Assembly: GCA_036824005.1 (NCBI GenBank)
Contig: DAITBA010000017.1
Span: 1 to 64,000, forward strand
Reading direction: 5' to 3'
From: DAITBA01 sp036824005
Lineage (GTDB): Bacteria; Pseudomonadota; Gammaproteobacteria; Burkholderiales; Rhodocyclaceae
Length of the DNA stretch: 64,000 nt
Shown here: piece after piece, positions 42,512 to 51,361 of the stretch
How the letters are laid out: the number at the start of each line of letters is the position of its first letter
How positions within the stretch are numbered: the stretch's first letter is position 1
Translations under genes and position numbers: made by a program
Notes under the pieces: generated by a model
The model's input: the letters and a program-made list of their open reading frames with translations, nothing else
The model's database searches: none
Told to the model about the DNA's origin: nothing

Positions 42512-42961
42512 ATGAAACGCGCTCTAGCCAAGGGCGCCTCGACGCTGACCCGCGGCGGCTTTGCGCCACAGCCCGGCACCTACAAGAGGAGGGAGATCCG
42601 CTTCGGCCTCCTTCCCCCGGGGCAGACGGAGAAGGCCCTGGCGCTGTTGGCCGGACTGGAAAACCTGAAGGTCGACGCAATCCCCGGCCGGCGCGCCATC
42701 ACGGTCGGCTACGAACTCACGGAATACACGCTGCAGGGATTGGAGAACGCCCTGCGCGACCAGGGCTTCCACCTCGACAACACCCTCTACTCCAAGCTGA
42801 TGCGCGCGCTGGTGAACTTCTGCGAAGACACGCAGTTGCATAACCTCCAGTCGCCGGAGCGGCTCATCAAGAAGTCCAACGAAGTTTATGTCAAAGCCTA
42901 CGAGCACCATCCCCACGGCGACCATGACGACACGCCGCCGGAGTTGAGGGAATACAAGTAG
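42512..42961 (+). CDS. conserved hypothetical protein with His-rich tail
   Basis: 149-residue protein without a name I can give. Residues about 25-85 (YKRREIRFGLLPPGQTEKALALLAGLENLKVD...GYELTEYTLQGLENALRDQGFHLD) have the alternating pattern of a ferredoxin-like (HMA-type) fold, without a CxxC metal site. The C-terminus holds YEHHPHGDHDD, a possible metal-binding cluster. It is preceded by GGGAGGATGG and lies 21 nt after ctpA and 52 nt before the MoeB/ThiF gene, so it is probably in the same operon. No signal peptide, so cytoplasmic. Confidence 0.75.
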   Translation: MKRALAKGASTLTRGGFAPQPGTYKRREIRFGLLPPGQTEKALALLAGLENLKVDAIPGRRAITVGYELTEYTLQGLENALRDQGFHLDNTLYSKLMRALVNFCEDTQLHNLQSPERLIKKSNEVYVKAYEHHPHGDHDDTPPELREYK

Positions 42962-43013
42962 GCCGGACGTCGAGCCGAAAGGGCTCGGTGCGCGCCCGCC
43001 ACCGCCGATTCCC

Positions 43014-43796
43014 ATGAACGACGACCAACTCCTGCGCTACAGCCGCCACATCCTGCTGCCCCAGATCGGCATCGAAGGCCAGGAAAGGTTCGTCCAAGCG
43101 CGCGCGCTCGTCGTCGGCGCGGGCGGGTTGGGCTCGCCGGCGGCTTTGTACCTGGGCGCCGCCGGTGTCGGCACCATCGTGCTGTGCGATGACGACACGG
43201 TGGATCTCACCAATCTGCAGCGCCAAGTCCTGCACCACACGCCGGCAATCGGCCGGGCCAAGGTGGACTCCGGCACCGACACCCTGGCGCTGATCAACCC
43301 CGAGACGCGGGTCGTGGCACTGAAAATGCGGCTCGCCGGCGCCGAGTTGGACGCTCAGGTGGCGTCGGCCGACGTGGTGCTCGACTGCTCCGACAATTTC
43401 GCTACCCGCCACGCCATCAATCGCGCCTGCGTCGCCCACCGCAAGCCGTTGGTGTCCGGCGCTGCCATCCGCTTCGACGGCCAGGTTTCGGTGTTCGACC
43501 TGCGCAATCCGGCCAACCCCTGCTACAACTGTCTCTTCCCCGAGGGACAGGAGGTCGAGGATGTGCGCTGCGCGGTGATGGGCGTGTTCGCGCCGCTCAC
43601 CGGGATCATCGGTACGATTCAGGCAGCCGAAGCGCTCAAGCTGCTCGCGCCCTGCGGCCAGACGCTTACCGGGCGATTGCTGCTGCTCGATGCGCTGACC
43701 ATGGAATGGCGCACGATCGGGCTGGCAAAGGATCCGACCTGCGCCGTGTGCGCAACACCAACGAGCGAGACATCCGCGGCCGCCTCCTCAGGTTAG
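43014..43796 (+). CDS. MoeB/ThiF family adenylyltransferase
   Basis: E1-like enzyme of 260 residues that adenylates the C-terminal glycine of a ubiquitin-like sulfur carrier such as MoaD or ThiS. The nucleotide-binding GAGGLGSPA (37-45), the DDDTVDLTNLQRQ segment and two cysteine pairs (CYNC and CAVC) expected to bind zinc are present. No C-terminal rhodanese domain is attached. It could serve molybdopterin or thiamine synthesis. mog is at 58.9 kb, and no thi genes are nearby. The last 4 bp overlap ribD tail to tail. Confidence 0.9.
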   Translation: MNDDQLLRYSRHILLPQIGIEGQERFVQARALVVGAGGLGSPAALYLGAAGVGTIVLCDDDTVDLTNLQRQVLHHTPAIGRAKVDSGTDTLALINPETRVVALKMRLAGAELDAQVASADVVLDCSDNFATRHAINRACVAHRKPLVSGAAIRFDGQVSVFDLRNPANPCYNCLFPEGQEVEDVRCAVMGVFAPLTGIIGTIQAAEALKLLAPCGQTLTGRLLLLDALTMEWRTIGLAKDPTCAVCATPTSETSAAASSG

Positions 43797-44914
43797 CTCG
43801 GGCTGGCCGGCCGGGCAAGAATCCGCAGATCCTCGCCGACACGCCTGACCTCATGCCATTGCAGGTGTCGCCGGTCAGCGAGTTCGGAAAGCTCGGGCAG
43901 ATTGAACATGCCCTGGGCGGCATCCCCGATCAGGCAAGGCGCGAAGTAGATCAGCAATTCATCGACCAGCCCCTCGCGCAGCAGCGAGCCATTGAGCTTG
44001 AAGCCGGCTTCGACGTGCACCTCGTTGATGCCCCGGCGGCCAAGTTCCCGCAGCAAATCTGCCAGTTCCACCTTGCCCGCGGCGTTGCGCAGTACCAGCA
44101 CTTCCGCGCCGCGCGAGCGCAAGGCGGCCGCTTTGGCCGGATCGTCCACCGCCACCGCGACGAGCACATTGCCGCCATCCAGGATGCGCGCAGAAAGCGG
44201 TACGTCGAGCCGACTGTCCACCAGAACCCGCAGCGGCTGGCGTGCGGTGGCGATGTCGCGCACGGTCAGTTGCGGGTCATCGTCCTTGACGGTGCCGATG
44301 CCGGTCAGGATGGCGCAGGCGCGCGCGCGCCAGCGGTGGCCGTCGCGCCGCGCTGCGGCCGAGGTGATCCATTGACTGCGGCCGTTGGCGAGGGCGGTTT
44401 TGCCATCGAGGCTCGCCGCCAGCTTCATTCGCACCCACGGCCACCCGCGCGTCATGCGCGCGACGAAGCCGACGTTCAGCTCGCGCGCCTCGCTTTCAAG
44501 CAAACCGGCCACGGCTTGGATGCCGGCCGCCCGGAGTGCCGCGATACCTTGGCCGCCGACCAATGGATTGGGGTCGATCATGGCCGCGATCACCCGGACC
44601 AGCCCCGCTCCGATCAGCGCCTCCACGCAGGGCGGGGTCCGGCCATGATGGCTGCACGGCTCCAGCGTCACGTAAGCGGTGGCGCCGCGAGCACGAGGCC
44701 CAGCCATGTCGAGGGCACGGATCTCGGCGTGCGCCCCGCCGGCACGCTCGTGCCAACCCTCGCCCACCACCTCGCCATCGCGCACGATGACACAACCGAC
44801 GCGCGGATTCGGCGTCGTCGTGTGCAGCCCGCGCGCCGCAAGCCGCAGGGCGCGGGACATGTGGCGGTAATCCTCGGCAGTGAAGGTCGGGATCAAGGGT
44901 TGTCCGCATCGCAA
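43793..44914 (-). CDS. ribD: bifunctional riboflavin biosynthesis protein RibD
   Basis: Deaminates and then reduces the pyrimidine intermediate of riboflavin synthesis. The N-terminal deaminase domain has the zinc motif HAEIRAL and PCSHHGRTPPC. The C-terminal reductase domain begins near WPWVRMKLAASLDGKTAL. The full open frame gives 373 residues from a TTG. FTAEDYRHM suggests a start close to there, with a TTG at 44896 or an ATG at 44860 as alternatives. It follows nrdR by 73 bp, the conserved nrdR-ribD order. Confidence 0.94.
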   Translation of the reverse strand: MRCGQPLIPTFTAEDYRHMSRALRLAARGLHTTTPNPRVGCVIVRDGEVVGEGWHERAGGAHAEIRALDMAGPRARGATAYVTLEPCSHHGRTPPCVEALIGAGLVRVIAAMIDPNPLVGGQGIAALRAAGIQAVAGLLESEARELNVGFVARMTRGWPWVRMKLAASLDGKTALANGRSQWITSAAARRDGHRWRARACAILTGIGTVKDDDPQLTVRDIATARQPLRVLVDSRLDVPLSARILDGGNVLVAVAVDDPAKAAALRSRGAEVLVLRNAAGKVELADLLRELGRRGINEVHVEAGFKLNGSLLREGLVDELLIYFAPCLIGDAAQGMFNLPELSELADRRHLQWHEVRRVGEDLRILARPASPS

Positions 44915-44987
44915 TGGGTTGCAGGCGAGGTACAGGCGCCGTTCAGCATATCCGGCCAGTCGGCGCGGCCATGCGCCCGCTCCGGGT

Positions 44988-45464
44988 TCAGGCGCTGCGC
45001 GGGCGACGTACGCGCGGCTTCTTCACCTCACGGATTGCCTCGCTGAATTCGTCCACATCTTCGAAGTTGCGATACACCGAGGCAAAGCGGATGTAAGCGA
45101 TCTTGTCCAGCCTGCGCAACTCGCGCATCACCAGCTCGCCCAGCTTCTCGCTCGGCACCTCCCGCTCGCCCAGGGTAAGCAGCTTCTCCTCGATGCGATC
45201 GACGGCCGCATCGATGCTCTCCATGGCGACGGGACGCTTGCGCAGCGCCAGCATCATGCTGGCCTGGAGCTTGTCGCGATCGTATTCGGCGCGGCTGCCG
45301 TTCTTCTTCACGATCTGCGGCAGCTTCAGCTCCACGCGCTCGTAGGTGGTGAAGCGTTTGTCACAGGCAAGACAGCGGCGACGGCGGCGGACGGTATCGC
45401 CGTCCTCGCTTTCCCGGGTGTCCACCACCTGGGTGTTGGTGTCGCCGCAGTAGGGGCACTTCAT
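44988..45464 (-). CDS. nrdR: transcriptional repressor NrdR
   Basis: Zinc-ribbon and ATP-cone regulator that represses ribonucleotide reductase genes when dATP is high. The 158-residue protein has CPYC (3-6) and CLAC (31-34) ligands, then the ATP-cone (LPQIVKKNGSRAEYDRDKL). Start ATG at 45464 (MKCPYCGD); the open frame runs further but is not family-like. It lies between glyA and ribD, the standard order glyA-nrdR-ribD. Confidence 0.96.
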   Translation of the reverse strand: MKCPYCGDTNTQVVDTRESEDGDTVRRRRRCLACDKRFTTYERVELKLPQIVKKNGSRAEYDRDKLQASMMLALRKRPVAMESIDAAVDRIEEKLLTLGEREVPSEKLGELVMRELRRLDKIAYIRFASVYRNFEDVDEFSEAIREVKKPRVRRPRSA

Positions 45465-45544
45465 GGGCAATATGCGGTAACGGGGAGCGAGTGAGGGGCG
45501 CGCCAACCCATGGAGGATTTCGCCTCAGTCCTCGCCCGCGTGCC

Positions 45545-46798
45545 TCACGCGCCGTACACGGGGAACTTGTGGCACAGCTGAGACACCTTGCCGCGCACCT
45601 GATCGATCGTCGCGTCGTCGTTGGGCGCATCGAGCACGTCGGCGATCAGGTGCGCCACCTGCTCGGCCTCGATCTCGGTGAAGCCGCGGGTGGTCATGGC
45701 CGGCGTGCCGATGCGGATGCCGCTGGTCACGAAGGGCTTCTGCGGATCGTTGGGGATGGCGTTCTTGTTCACCGTGATGTGGGCGCGCCCGAGCACCGCC
45801 TCGGCATCCTTACCGGTGATGTTCTTGGCGCGCAGATCCACCAGGAACAGGTGGCAGTCGGTGCGGCCGGAGACGATGCGCAATCCCCGCTCCTCCGACA
45901 GCACGCGCGCCATGACCCGGGCATTGTCGATGACCTGCTCCTGATAGTTCTTGAACTCCTTCGTCATCGCTTCTTTCAAGGCTACGGCCTTGGCGGCGAT
46001 GACGTGCATCAGCGGTCCGCCCTGCAGCGAAGGGAAGATGGAGGAGTTAAGGATCTTTTCGTGCTCGCCCTTGGCGAGGATCAGCCCGCCGCGGGGACCG
46101 CGCAGGGTCTTGTGGGTCGTGCTGGTGACGAAATCGGCGATGCCGATGGGGCTCGGATAGAAGCCCGCGGCGATGAGGCCGGCATAGTGCGCGATGTCCA
46201 CCATCAGGTAGGCGCCGACGGAATCGGCGATCTTGCGGAAGCGCTCGAAGTCGATGACCAGAGCGTAGGCCGAAGCGCCGGCAACGATCATCTTCGGCTT
46301 GTGCTCCTGGGCCAGCCGAGCCACTTCGTCGTAGTCGATTTCTTCCGTCTGGGGATGCAATCCGTAGGTGACGGCCTTGAAGATCTTGCCGGAGAGATTG
46401 ACGGTCGCGCCGTGGGTCAGGTGCCCACCGTGGGCGAGCGACATGCCGAGGATGGTGTCGCCCGGCTGCAGCACCGAGAAGTAGACCGCCTGATTGGCCT
46501 GGGAGCCGGAATGGGGCTGCACGTTGGCGTACTCGGCCTTGAACAACTGCTTTGCCCGGTCGATCGCCAGTTGCTCGACCATGTCCACGTACTCGCAGCC
46601 GCCGTAGTAGCGCTTGCCGGGGTAACCTTCGGCGTACTTGTTGGTGAGCTGTGAACCCTGGGCCTCCAATACGGCGTAGCTGACGTAGTTCTCCGAGGCG
46701 ATCAGCTCGATGTGATCCTCCTGGCGGCGGTTTTCGCTCTGCACCGCTTGCCAGGTTTCCGGATCGACTTTGGCCAGGTTGTTCTGTTTCGAAAACAT
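45545..46798 (-). CDS. glyA: serine hydroxymethyltransferase
   Basis: PLP enzyme that converts serine and tetrahydrofolate to glycine and 5,10-methylene-tetrahydrofolate. The 417-residue protein has HIELIASENYVS, KYAEGYPGKRYYGG and the PLP lysine in VTSTTHKTLRGPRGG. First gene of glyA-nrdR-ribD on the minus strand. I saw no riboswitch-like structure upstream; an AT-rich TTGCAATTT stretch lies about 30 bp before the start. Confidence 0.97.
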   Translation of the reverse strand: MFSKQNNLAKVDPETWQAVQSENRRQEDHIELIASENYVSYAVLEAQGSQLTNKYAEGYPGKRYYGGCEYVDMVEQLAIDRAKQLFKAEYANVQPHSGSQANQAVYFSVLQPGDTILGMSLAHGGHLTHGATVNLSGKIFKAVTYGLHPQTEEIDYDEVARLAQEHKPKMIVAGASAYALVIDFERFRKIADSVGAYLMVDIAHYAGLIAAGFYPSPIGIADFVTSTTHKTLRGPRGGLILAKGEHEKILNSSIFPSLQGGPLMHVIAAKAVALKEAMTKEFKNYQEQVIDNARVMARVLSEERGLRIVSGRTDCHLFLVDLRAKNITGKDAEAVLGRAHITVNKNAIPNDPQKPFVTSGIRIGTPAMTTRGFTEIEAEQVAHLIADVLDAPNDDATIDQVRGKVSQLCHKFPVYGA

Positions 46799-46906
46799 GA
46801 TGTCGGGATGCGTCTTGTGCGGGGAAATTGCAATTTTATCATGGGGACGCCACTGCCCGGGCGGCGGCGCTCGCCTCGTGTCCTACTCCGCCGATAGCAC
46901 AGGACG

Positions 46907-49747
46907 CTACGATCGGGGCGAGAGATCCGGCTCGCCGCAGTGACGCAGGATCTCCCCCCGAGCACCGTCGCGCAGGTGCACCGCCGTCGCCCAGTCGTCC
47001 CCGGCCGGCGCGAGAACGGTGCCGATCTCGAAGCGCACGGCGCCGCGCCGCGGCAGCCACGTCCGGTCGCGCAGCACCGCGCGCACGCCGGAAAGGCCGG
47101 CCGGAACGATGGGAACGTCGGCTCGCGCCGAGGCGACAAACGCGCCCATGCGGAACGGCCGCAGGCCCGCCTCGCGGGAGAACGTTCCTTCGGGGAACAC
47201 GACCACGCTGTCACCCTGGCGCAGCGCGCCGATGATGGCGTCCACGTCCTCGACGCCCTGCCGGGCGTCGAAGCGCTCGACGAACATGGCGCCGATTCCG
47301 CGAAAGAACAGGCGCGGCAACCAGTGGCCGACGAACTCGCGCTTGGCCGCGAACACGTACCCCAGGCGCGGCGGCAGCAGGGATACCAGGATCACGGCGT
47401 CGAGATAGCTGGCGTGATTCACCACCAGCACGTGCGCCTTGGCCGGCAGCCGGTCCAGGCCCGAGGCGTTGACCGGCAGGAACAAGAGGCGCAGGAACAG
47501 CCGCGACGCATAGTGGGTCAGGTAGTGCCCAAGCCGCGGGCGCTGCAGCGCAGCCACCAGCGCCCACACCGGTACCCCCAGAGTCAGGAAGGCAACCCAG
47601 GCGTAGATGCCGTACAGCCACGCGAGAGCGCGCCGCAGGCGGTCTCCGGCACGGGCACGCAGTGCCGGCAGCGCCATGCGCAGCAACTGGCGCCACATCG
47701 GCGGCACGGCGGCACCGATCTCGCCGCGCTCGTACAGCTCGCGCGAGGCGGCGCGGCGAATCTTGCCACTCGACGTTTTCAGCACCGTGTGCGGCGGCGC
47801 CAGCACCACTTCATCGGCCGGCATGCCCATGACATCGGTGGCAGCCTCGTTGATGCGCCGGCGCAGGACCTCTCGCGCCGCCTCATCCAGCTCGCGCGTC
47901 TCGGCCAGCACCACCAACCGCTCGGTGCCGTTGGCCGGATCGGGGGAACCGAACACCGCCACGCAGCCTTTGCGGATGCCCGCGAGATTGCCGACCGCCT
48001 CCTCCAGCTCGTAGGGATAGACGTTGCGCCCGCCACGGATGATCAAGTCCTTGGCGCGGCCGGTCAGGTAGACCTCGCCTGCTGCCATGTAGGCGTAGTC
48101 GCCCGTGTCCAGCCACTCGCCATGGCGCAGGCGGCGTGTAGCCTCGGCATTGCGATAGTAGCCTTGGGTCGCCGACGGCCCGCGGAACTGCAGGTGCCCA
48201 ATCTGGCGCTCCGGCAATTCGCGCTCGCTGTCGTCGGCGATACGCATGGAGTGGCCGGGAATGGCCCGCCCGCACCCGACGACCTGCATGGCATCGGCGG
48301 CGTGGGTGGCGACAGTGATCGCCTCGCGCGATTCGGCAAAGGCCCGGCGCGAGATGACGTCGATGACCGGGCCGCGGCCACGGGGCGGAATGGCCAGGCC
48401 GACGGAGCATTCGGCCAGTCCATAAACCGGCGCCAGCGCCTCGCGCTTCAGGCCGCACGCCGCGAGGCGCGACGCAAACGCCTCCAGCGTAGCCGGACTG
48501 ACCGGCTCGGCGCCGTTGAACGCCCAGCGCCAGCAACTCAGATCCAGGCCGGCCAGCTCGCTGTCGGGCAGCTTGCGCGCGCACAGTTCGTAGGCGAAGT
48601 TCGGCGCCGCGGAGATCGTGCCGCGATGACGGTGGATCGCCTGCAGCCAGCGGCCGGGCCGGGCGAGGAACGCCAGCGGTGACATGAGCACCAGCGGAAA
48701 ACCGAAATAGAGCGGCCCGAGCCAGGCGCCGATCAGCCCCATGTCATGGTAAAGCGGCAGCCAGCTGACGAAAACATCCGAATCGTCCACCCGAATCGCC
48801 TCGCCCAGCGCCCGGATGTTCGCCAGCAGATTGGCGTGGGTGAGCACAACGCCTTTGGGATCGCCGGTGCTGCCGGAGGTGTATTGCAGAAATGCGATGT
48901 CGCCGGCTTGCGCTCGGTGCGCGATGGGCATGGGTTCGCGCACCAGTTCCTCGGCGGTGACGATCTCGCCTAGCGACGGCACGGTGCCGCGCAGCAGATA
49001 GGCCAACGTCTTGGCCTGGGCAACGGTGATCAGCTTGACGCACTCGGCATTGGCGAGAATGCGGCCGTGGCGGCGCAGATGCTCGTCGATCTGGCTCAGG
49101 CGCGCCGGCGGATAAATGGGAACCGGGATGCCACCGGCAATCATGACGCCGAAGAAGCTGGCGAGGTAATCGCGCCCCGTCGGCAGCATCAGCGCCACCG
49201 CCTGCCGCGGCTGCAGCCCGCGGGACAGCAGGCCGGTGGCAATGCGCCGGGCAGCATCGCGCAGTGCGCCGTAGGTGATCTGCTCCGTCGCCCCGGCCTC
49301 GCCGTAGAGCAGGACGTGCAGACGGTCGGGATGCTGGCTCGCATGCCAGTCGAGCGCTTCGACCAAGGTTTGTGCCTGCGTCGGAACGGCGAGCGCCTCG
49401 CGCGGCGCCAGGCGTGCGCCCACCGCCGGCGCGCCCCCGGGCGCCGCAGCCGCGGCATGGCCGAGGAAACGCAACAGATCGCTCACCGATACGGCTTCGA
49501 CCAGGGTCTGCTCCGGCAGCGTCACGCCGAAGGCTTCGCCCAGCCGCAGCAGCAATTCGACCCTGGCCAGGCTGTCCAGGGCAAGGTCGCGTTCCAACTC
49601 ACTGTCGAGCGCGACCCGCGACTCCAGCCCGGGATGCGTCTCGGCGACCAGGCGCGCGACCACCTCCAGCAGTCGCGCCTCAGCGGATTGTTGACCTGCG
49701 TCGGCGGCGTGAACCGGCGGCGAACGGCGCTCGCTGTCCCGTGACAT
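46907..49747 (-). CDS. fused acyl carrier protein / acyl-AMP ligase / acyltransferase
   Basis: Large multidomain protein of 946 residues that appears to activate a fatty acid and pass it to a lipid. An acyl-carrier domain (about 20-95) has the phosphopantetheine serine Ser59 in LDSLARVELL. An adenylation domain (about 120-680) has TSGSTGDPKG (290-299), YGLAECSVG, DTGDYAY (548-554) and the catalytic lysine 662 in SSGKIRRA. A hydrophobic segment (about 712-735) leads to a PlsC-type acyltransferase (about 765-935) with NHASYLD (777-783) and FPEGTFS (851-857). The adenylation domain resembles fatty acyl-AMP ligases. It lies downstream of a phosphatase gene and has its own promoter. The lipid product is unknown. 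Confidence 0.88.
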   Translation of the reverse strand: MSRDSERRSPPVHAADAGQQSAEARLLEVVARLVAETHPGLESRVALDSELERDLALDSLARVELLLRLGEAFGVTLPEQTLVEAVSVSDLLRFLGHAAAAAPGGAPAVGARLAPREALAVPTQAQTLVEALDWHASQHPDRLHVLLYGEAGATEQITYGALRDAARRIATGLLSRGLQPRQAVALMLPTGRDYLASFFGVMIAGGIPVPIYPPARLSQIDEHLRRHGRILANAECVKLITVAQAKTLAYLLRGTVPSLGEIVTAEELVREPMPIAHRAQAGDIAFLQYTSGSTGDPKGVVLTHANLLANIRALGEAIRVDDSDVFVSWLPLYHDMGLIGAWLGPLYFGFPLVLMSPLAFLARPGRWLQAIHRHRGTISAAPNFAYELCARKLPDSELAGLDLSCWRWAFNGAEPVSPATLEAFASRLAACGLKREALAPVYGLAECSVGLAIPPRGRGPVIDVISRRAFAESREAITVATHAADAMQVVGCGRAIPGHSMRIADDSERELPERQIGHLQFRGPSATQGYYRNAEATRRLRHGEWLDTGDYAYMAAGEVYLTGRAKDLIIRGGRNVYPYELEEAVGNLAGIRKGCVAVFGSPDPANGTERLVVLAETRELDEAAREVLRRRINEAATDVMGMPADEVVLAPPHTVLKTSSGKIRRAASRELYERGEIGAAVPPMWRQLLRMALPALRARAGDRLRRALAWLYGIYAWVAFLTLGVPVWALVAALQRPRLGHYLTHYASRLFLRLLFLPVNASGLDRLPAKAHVLVVNHASYLDAVILVSLLPPRLGYVFAAKREFVGHWLPRLFFRGIGAMFVERFDARQGVEDVDAIIGALRQGDSVVVFPEGTFSREAGLRPFRMGAFVASARADVPIVPAGLSGVRAVLRDRTWLPRRGAVRFEIGTVLAPAGDDWATAVHLRDGARGEILRHCGEPDLSPRS

Positions 49748-49836
49748 GGCTGAAGGCAGTTATTCCGGAGCTGGAAGGGGGAAGCGGACGTCCTGGCAGT
49801 GCTCTGGTGGCGGGGATCGTTGCCGCGTGTGCAAAT

Positions 49837-49865
49837 ACTATAGTCGGCTTGGCCGCGGCGAGCAA
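49837..49865 (-). promoter_or_regulatory. probable sigma-70 promoter of the ACP/ligase/acyltransferase gene
   Basis: On the minus strand TTGCTC (49860-49865) and TATAGT (49837-49842) are 17 bp apart, in the 143-bp gap upstream of the fusion gene. It implies that the gene does not depend on read-through from the phosphatase gene. Confidence 0.6.
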
Positions 49866-49890
49866 ACGGGGACGGCGTCGCAAGCAAGGT

Positions 49891-50526
49891 CTACCCGGCA
49901 AGCTCGTCCAGCGATGGGGCCTGCGTAGCGTTCTGCGCCCAAGCCAGAAGGCGCCAGGCGCCGTCGTCGTAGGCCAGCCAGTTGAGCGCCGCGTTGGGCA
50001 GCGGAAAATCGCGCTGTGCCTGGAGGCTCGTCCCGGTGGCGGCGCGGCGCGCGATATCAAGGATGCCGCCGTGGCTGACCACGAGCACGTCGCCGCCCGG
50101 GTGTGCGCGTGCCAATGCCGACAAGCCATCCATGACGCGGGACTGAAACTGGAGCAGGCTCTCGCCGGTGTCGAAGCCGAAGTGCGTGTCCCGGCACTCG
50201 AAGCGGCGGTAGTGGTCTGAATGACGCGCCCGCGCCTCGTCGTGCGTCAGGCCCTGGAAAACGCCGTAGTGACGCTCGCGCAATACCGGCGACAGACGGA
50301 CTTCGAGGCCAAGCGTCTCGGCGGCTGCTTGCGCAGTCTGTCGGGCGCGCGCCAGATCGCTGGCATAGAGCGCGGCAAAAAGCCGGCCCGCCAGCACGGC
50401 CGCCAGTGCCCGTGACTGGGCGCGTCCGGTGTCATTGAGGGCGATGTCCAGCTGTCCCTGGATGCGGCGCTGCGCGTTCCACGCCGTTTCGCCGTGGCGG
50501 ACGATACAAAAACGCGTCGGGCTCAT
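49891..50526 (-). CDS. histidine phosphatase family protein
   Basis: Branch-1 histidine phosphatase (phosphoglycerate-mutase fold) of 211 residues. RHGETAWN near the N-terminus carries the phosphohistidine, LRERHYGVFQG the acid, and VVSHGGIL the second histidine. It resembles GpmB/CobC-type phosphatases. The substrate is not predictable, and no cobalamin genes are nearby. Upstream of the fusion gene on the same strand. Confidence 0.9.
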   Translation of the reverse strand: MSPTRFCIVRHGETAWNAQRRIQGQLDIALNDTGRAQSRALAAVLAGRLFAALYASDLARARQTAQAAAETLGLEVRLSPVLRERHYGVFQGLTHDEARARHSDHYRRFECRDTHFGFDTGESLLQFQSRVMDGLSALARAHPGGDVLVVSHGGILDIARRAATGTSLQAQRDFPLPNAALNWLAYDDGAWRLLAWAQNATQAPSLDELAG

Positions 50527-50606
50527 GAACGAGTTGCCAAAGCACGGTGTTCCATTCTACTCGCGCTTGCTGCAGCGCAGCAGCGCGTGTGGGCCCAGCG
50601 CCACAA

Positions 50607-50622
50607 TCAGGGAAAGCCCTGA
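50607..50622. promoter_or_regulatory. inverted repeat upstream of TRAP operon
   Basis: TCAGGG (50607-50612), AAAG, CCCTGA (50617-50622), followed nine bases later by GGGGAAACCC (50626-50635). The two G/C-rich dyads lie about 130-155 bp upstream of dctQ. They look like a binding site for an activator. I cannot name the regulator, and no T tract makes it a terminator. Confidence 0.35.
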
Positions 50623-50761
50623 GTAGGGGAAACCCTTGCTGCAAATCACTTCGGGAGACGTTTACGCTAGCATTGCTGGTCGCTTGAGGGCTACGTCCGC
50701 GCACGGGCTCGCCGCTTGGCGGGCGCATGAGACATGATCCCAAAACGGAGAGGAGGGGGAT

Positions 50762-51361
50762 GTGGGTTTCCTGCTGAAGATTTCCGAGCTTATCGACTGG
50801 CTCAATGAACGCGTCGGTCGCGCCGTGATCTGGCTGGTCCTGGTTGCCGTGCTGGTGAGCGCAATCAATGCCATCGTGCGCAAAGCGTTCGACGTCAGTT
50901 CCAACGCCTTCCTTGAAGCGCAGTGGTACATGTTTTCCGCCATCTTTCTCCTGTGCTCCGGTTACACGCTTCTCCACAACGAGCATATCCGCATCGACAT
51001 CGTTTCCGGCAGGTTCTCGAAACGAACGCAGACCTGGATCGATATTCTCGGCACACTGTTATTCATGCTGCCCGTCATGTTCGTTTTTCTCTGGTATGGC
51101 ACGTCGTTCTTCACCGTGTCATTCGAGAGCAAGGAAATGTCTCCCAACGCCGGCGGACTGATCGTCTGGCCGGTTAAGCTGCTCCTGCCACTGGGCTTCT
51201 TCCTGCTGACCCTGCAGGGATTCTCTGAGTTGATCAAGCGAGTCGCATTCCTTCAGGGACTGATACCGGACCCGTCCGAGAAGCACGCCGCGCCGAGCGC
51301 CGAAGAGGAACTGATCGAGGCGTTGCGCAAGCGCCAGGAAGAGGAGAAGAAAAATGACTGA
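50762..51361 (+). CDS. TRAP transporter small permease (DctQ)
   Basis: Four-helix membrane subunit of a tripartite ATP-independent periplasmic transporter, 199 residues, with hydrophobic segments at about 20-42, 55-75, 95-115 and 135-158 and a charged C-terminal tail. It starts at GTG behind GGAGGGGGA. The sequence resembles the subunit of the mannitol/chloroaromatic-type TRAP group. The dctM start lies inside its stop (ATGACTGA). Confidence 0.9.
   Translation: MGFLLKISELIDWLNERVGRAVIWLVLVAVLVSAINAIVRKAFDVSSNAFLEAQWYMFSAIFLLCSGYTLLHNEHIRIDIVSGRFSKRTQTWIDILGTLLFMLPVMFVFLWYGTSFFTVSFESKEMSPNAGGLIVWPVKLLLPLGFFLLTLQGFSELIKRVAFLQGLIPDPSEKHAAPSAEEELIEALRKRQEEEKKND

Noticed and set aside
46940..48682. 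580-codon open frame on the plus strand inside the fusion gene
   Set aside because: It is antisense to a gene with clear domain motifs, has no ribosome site and an Arg/Gln/His-rich composition typical of shadow frames in GC-rich DNA.
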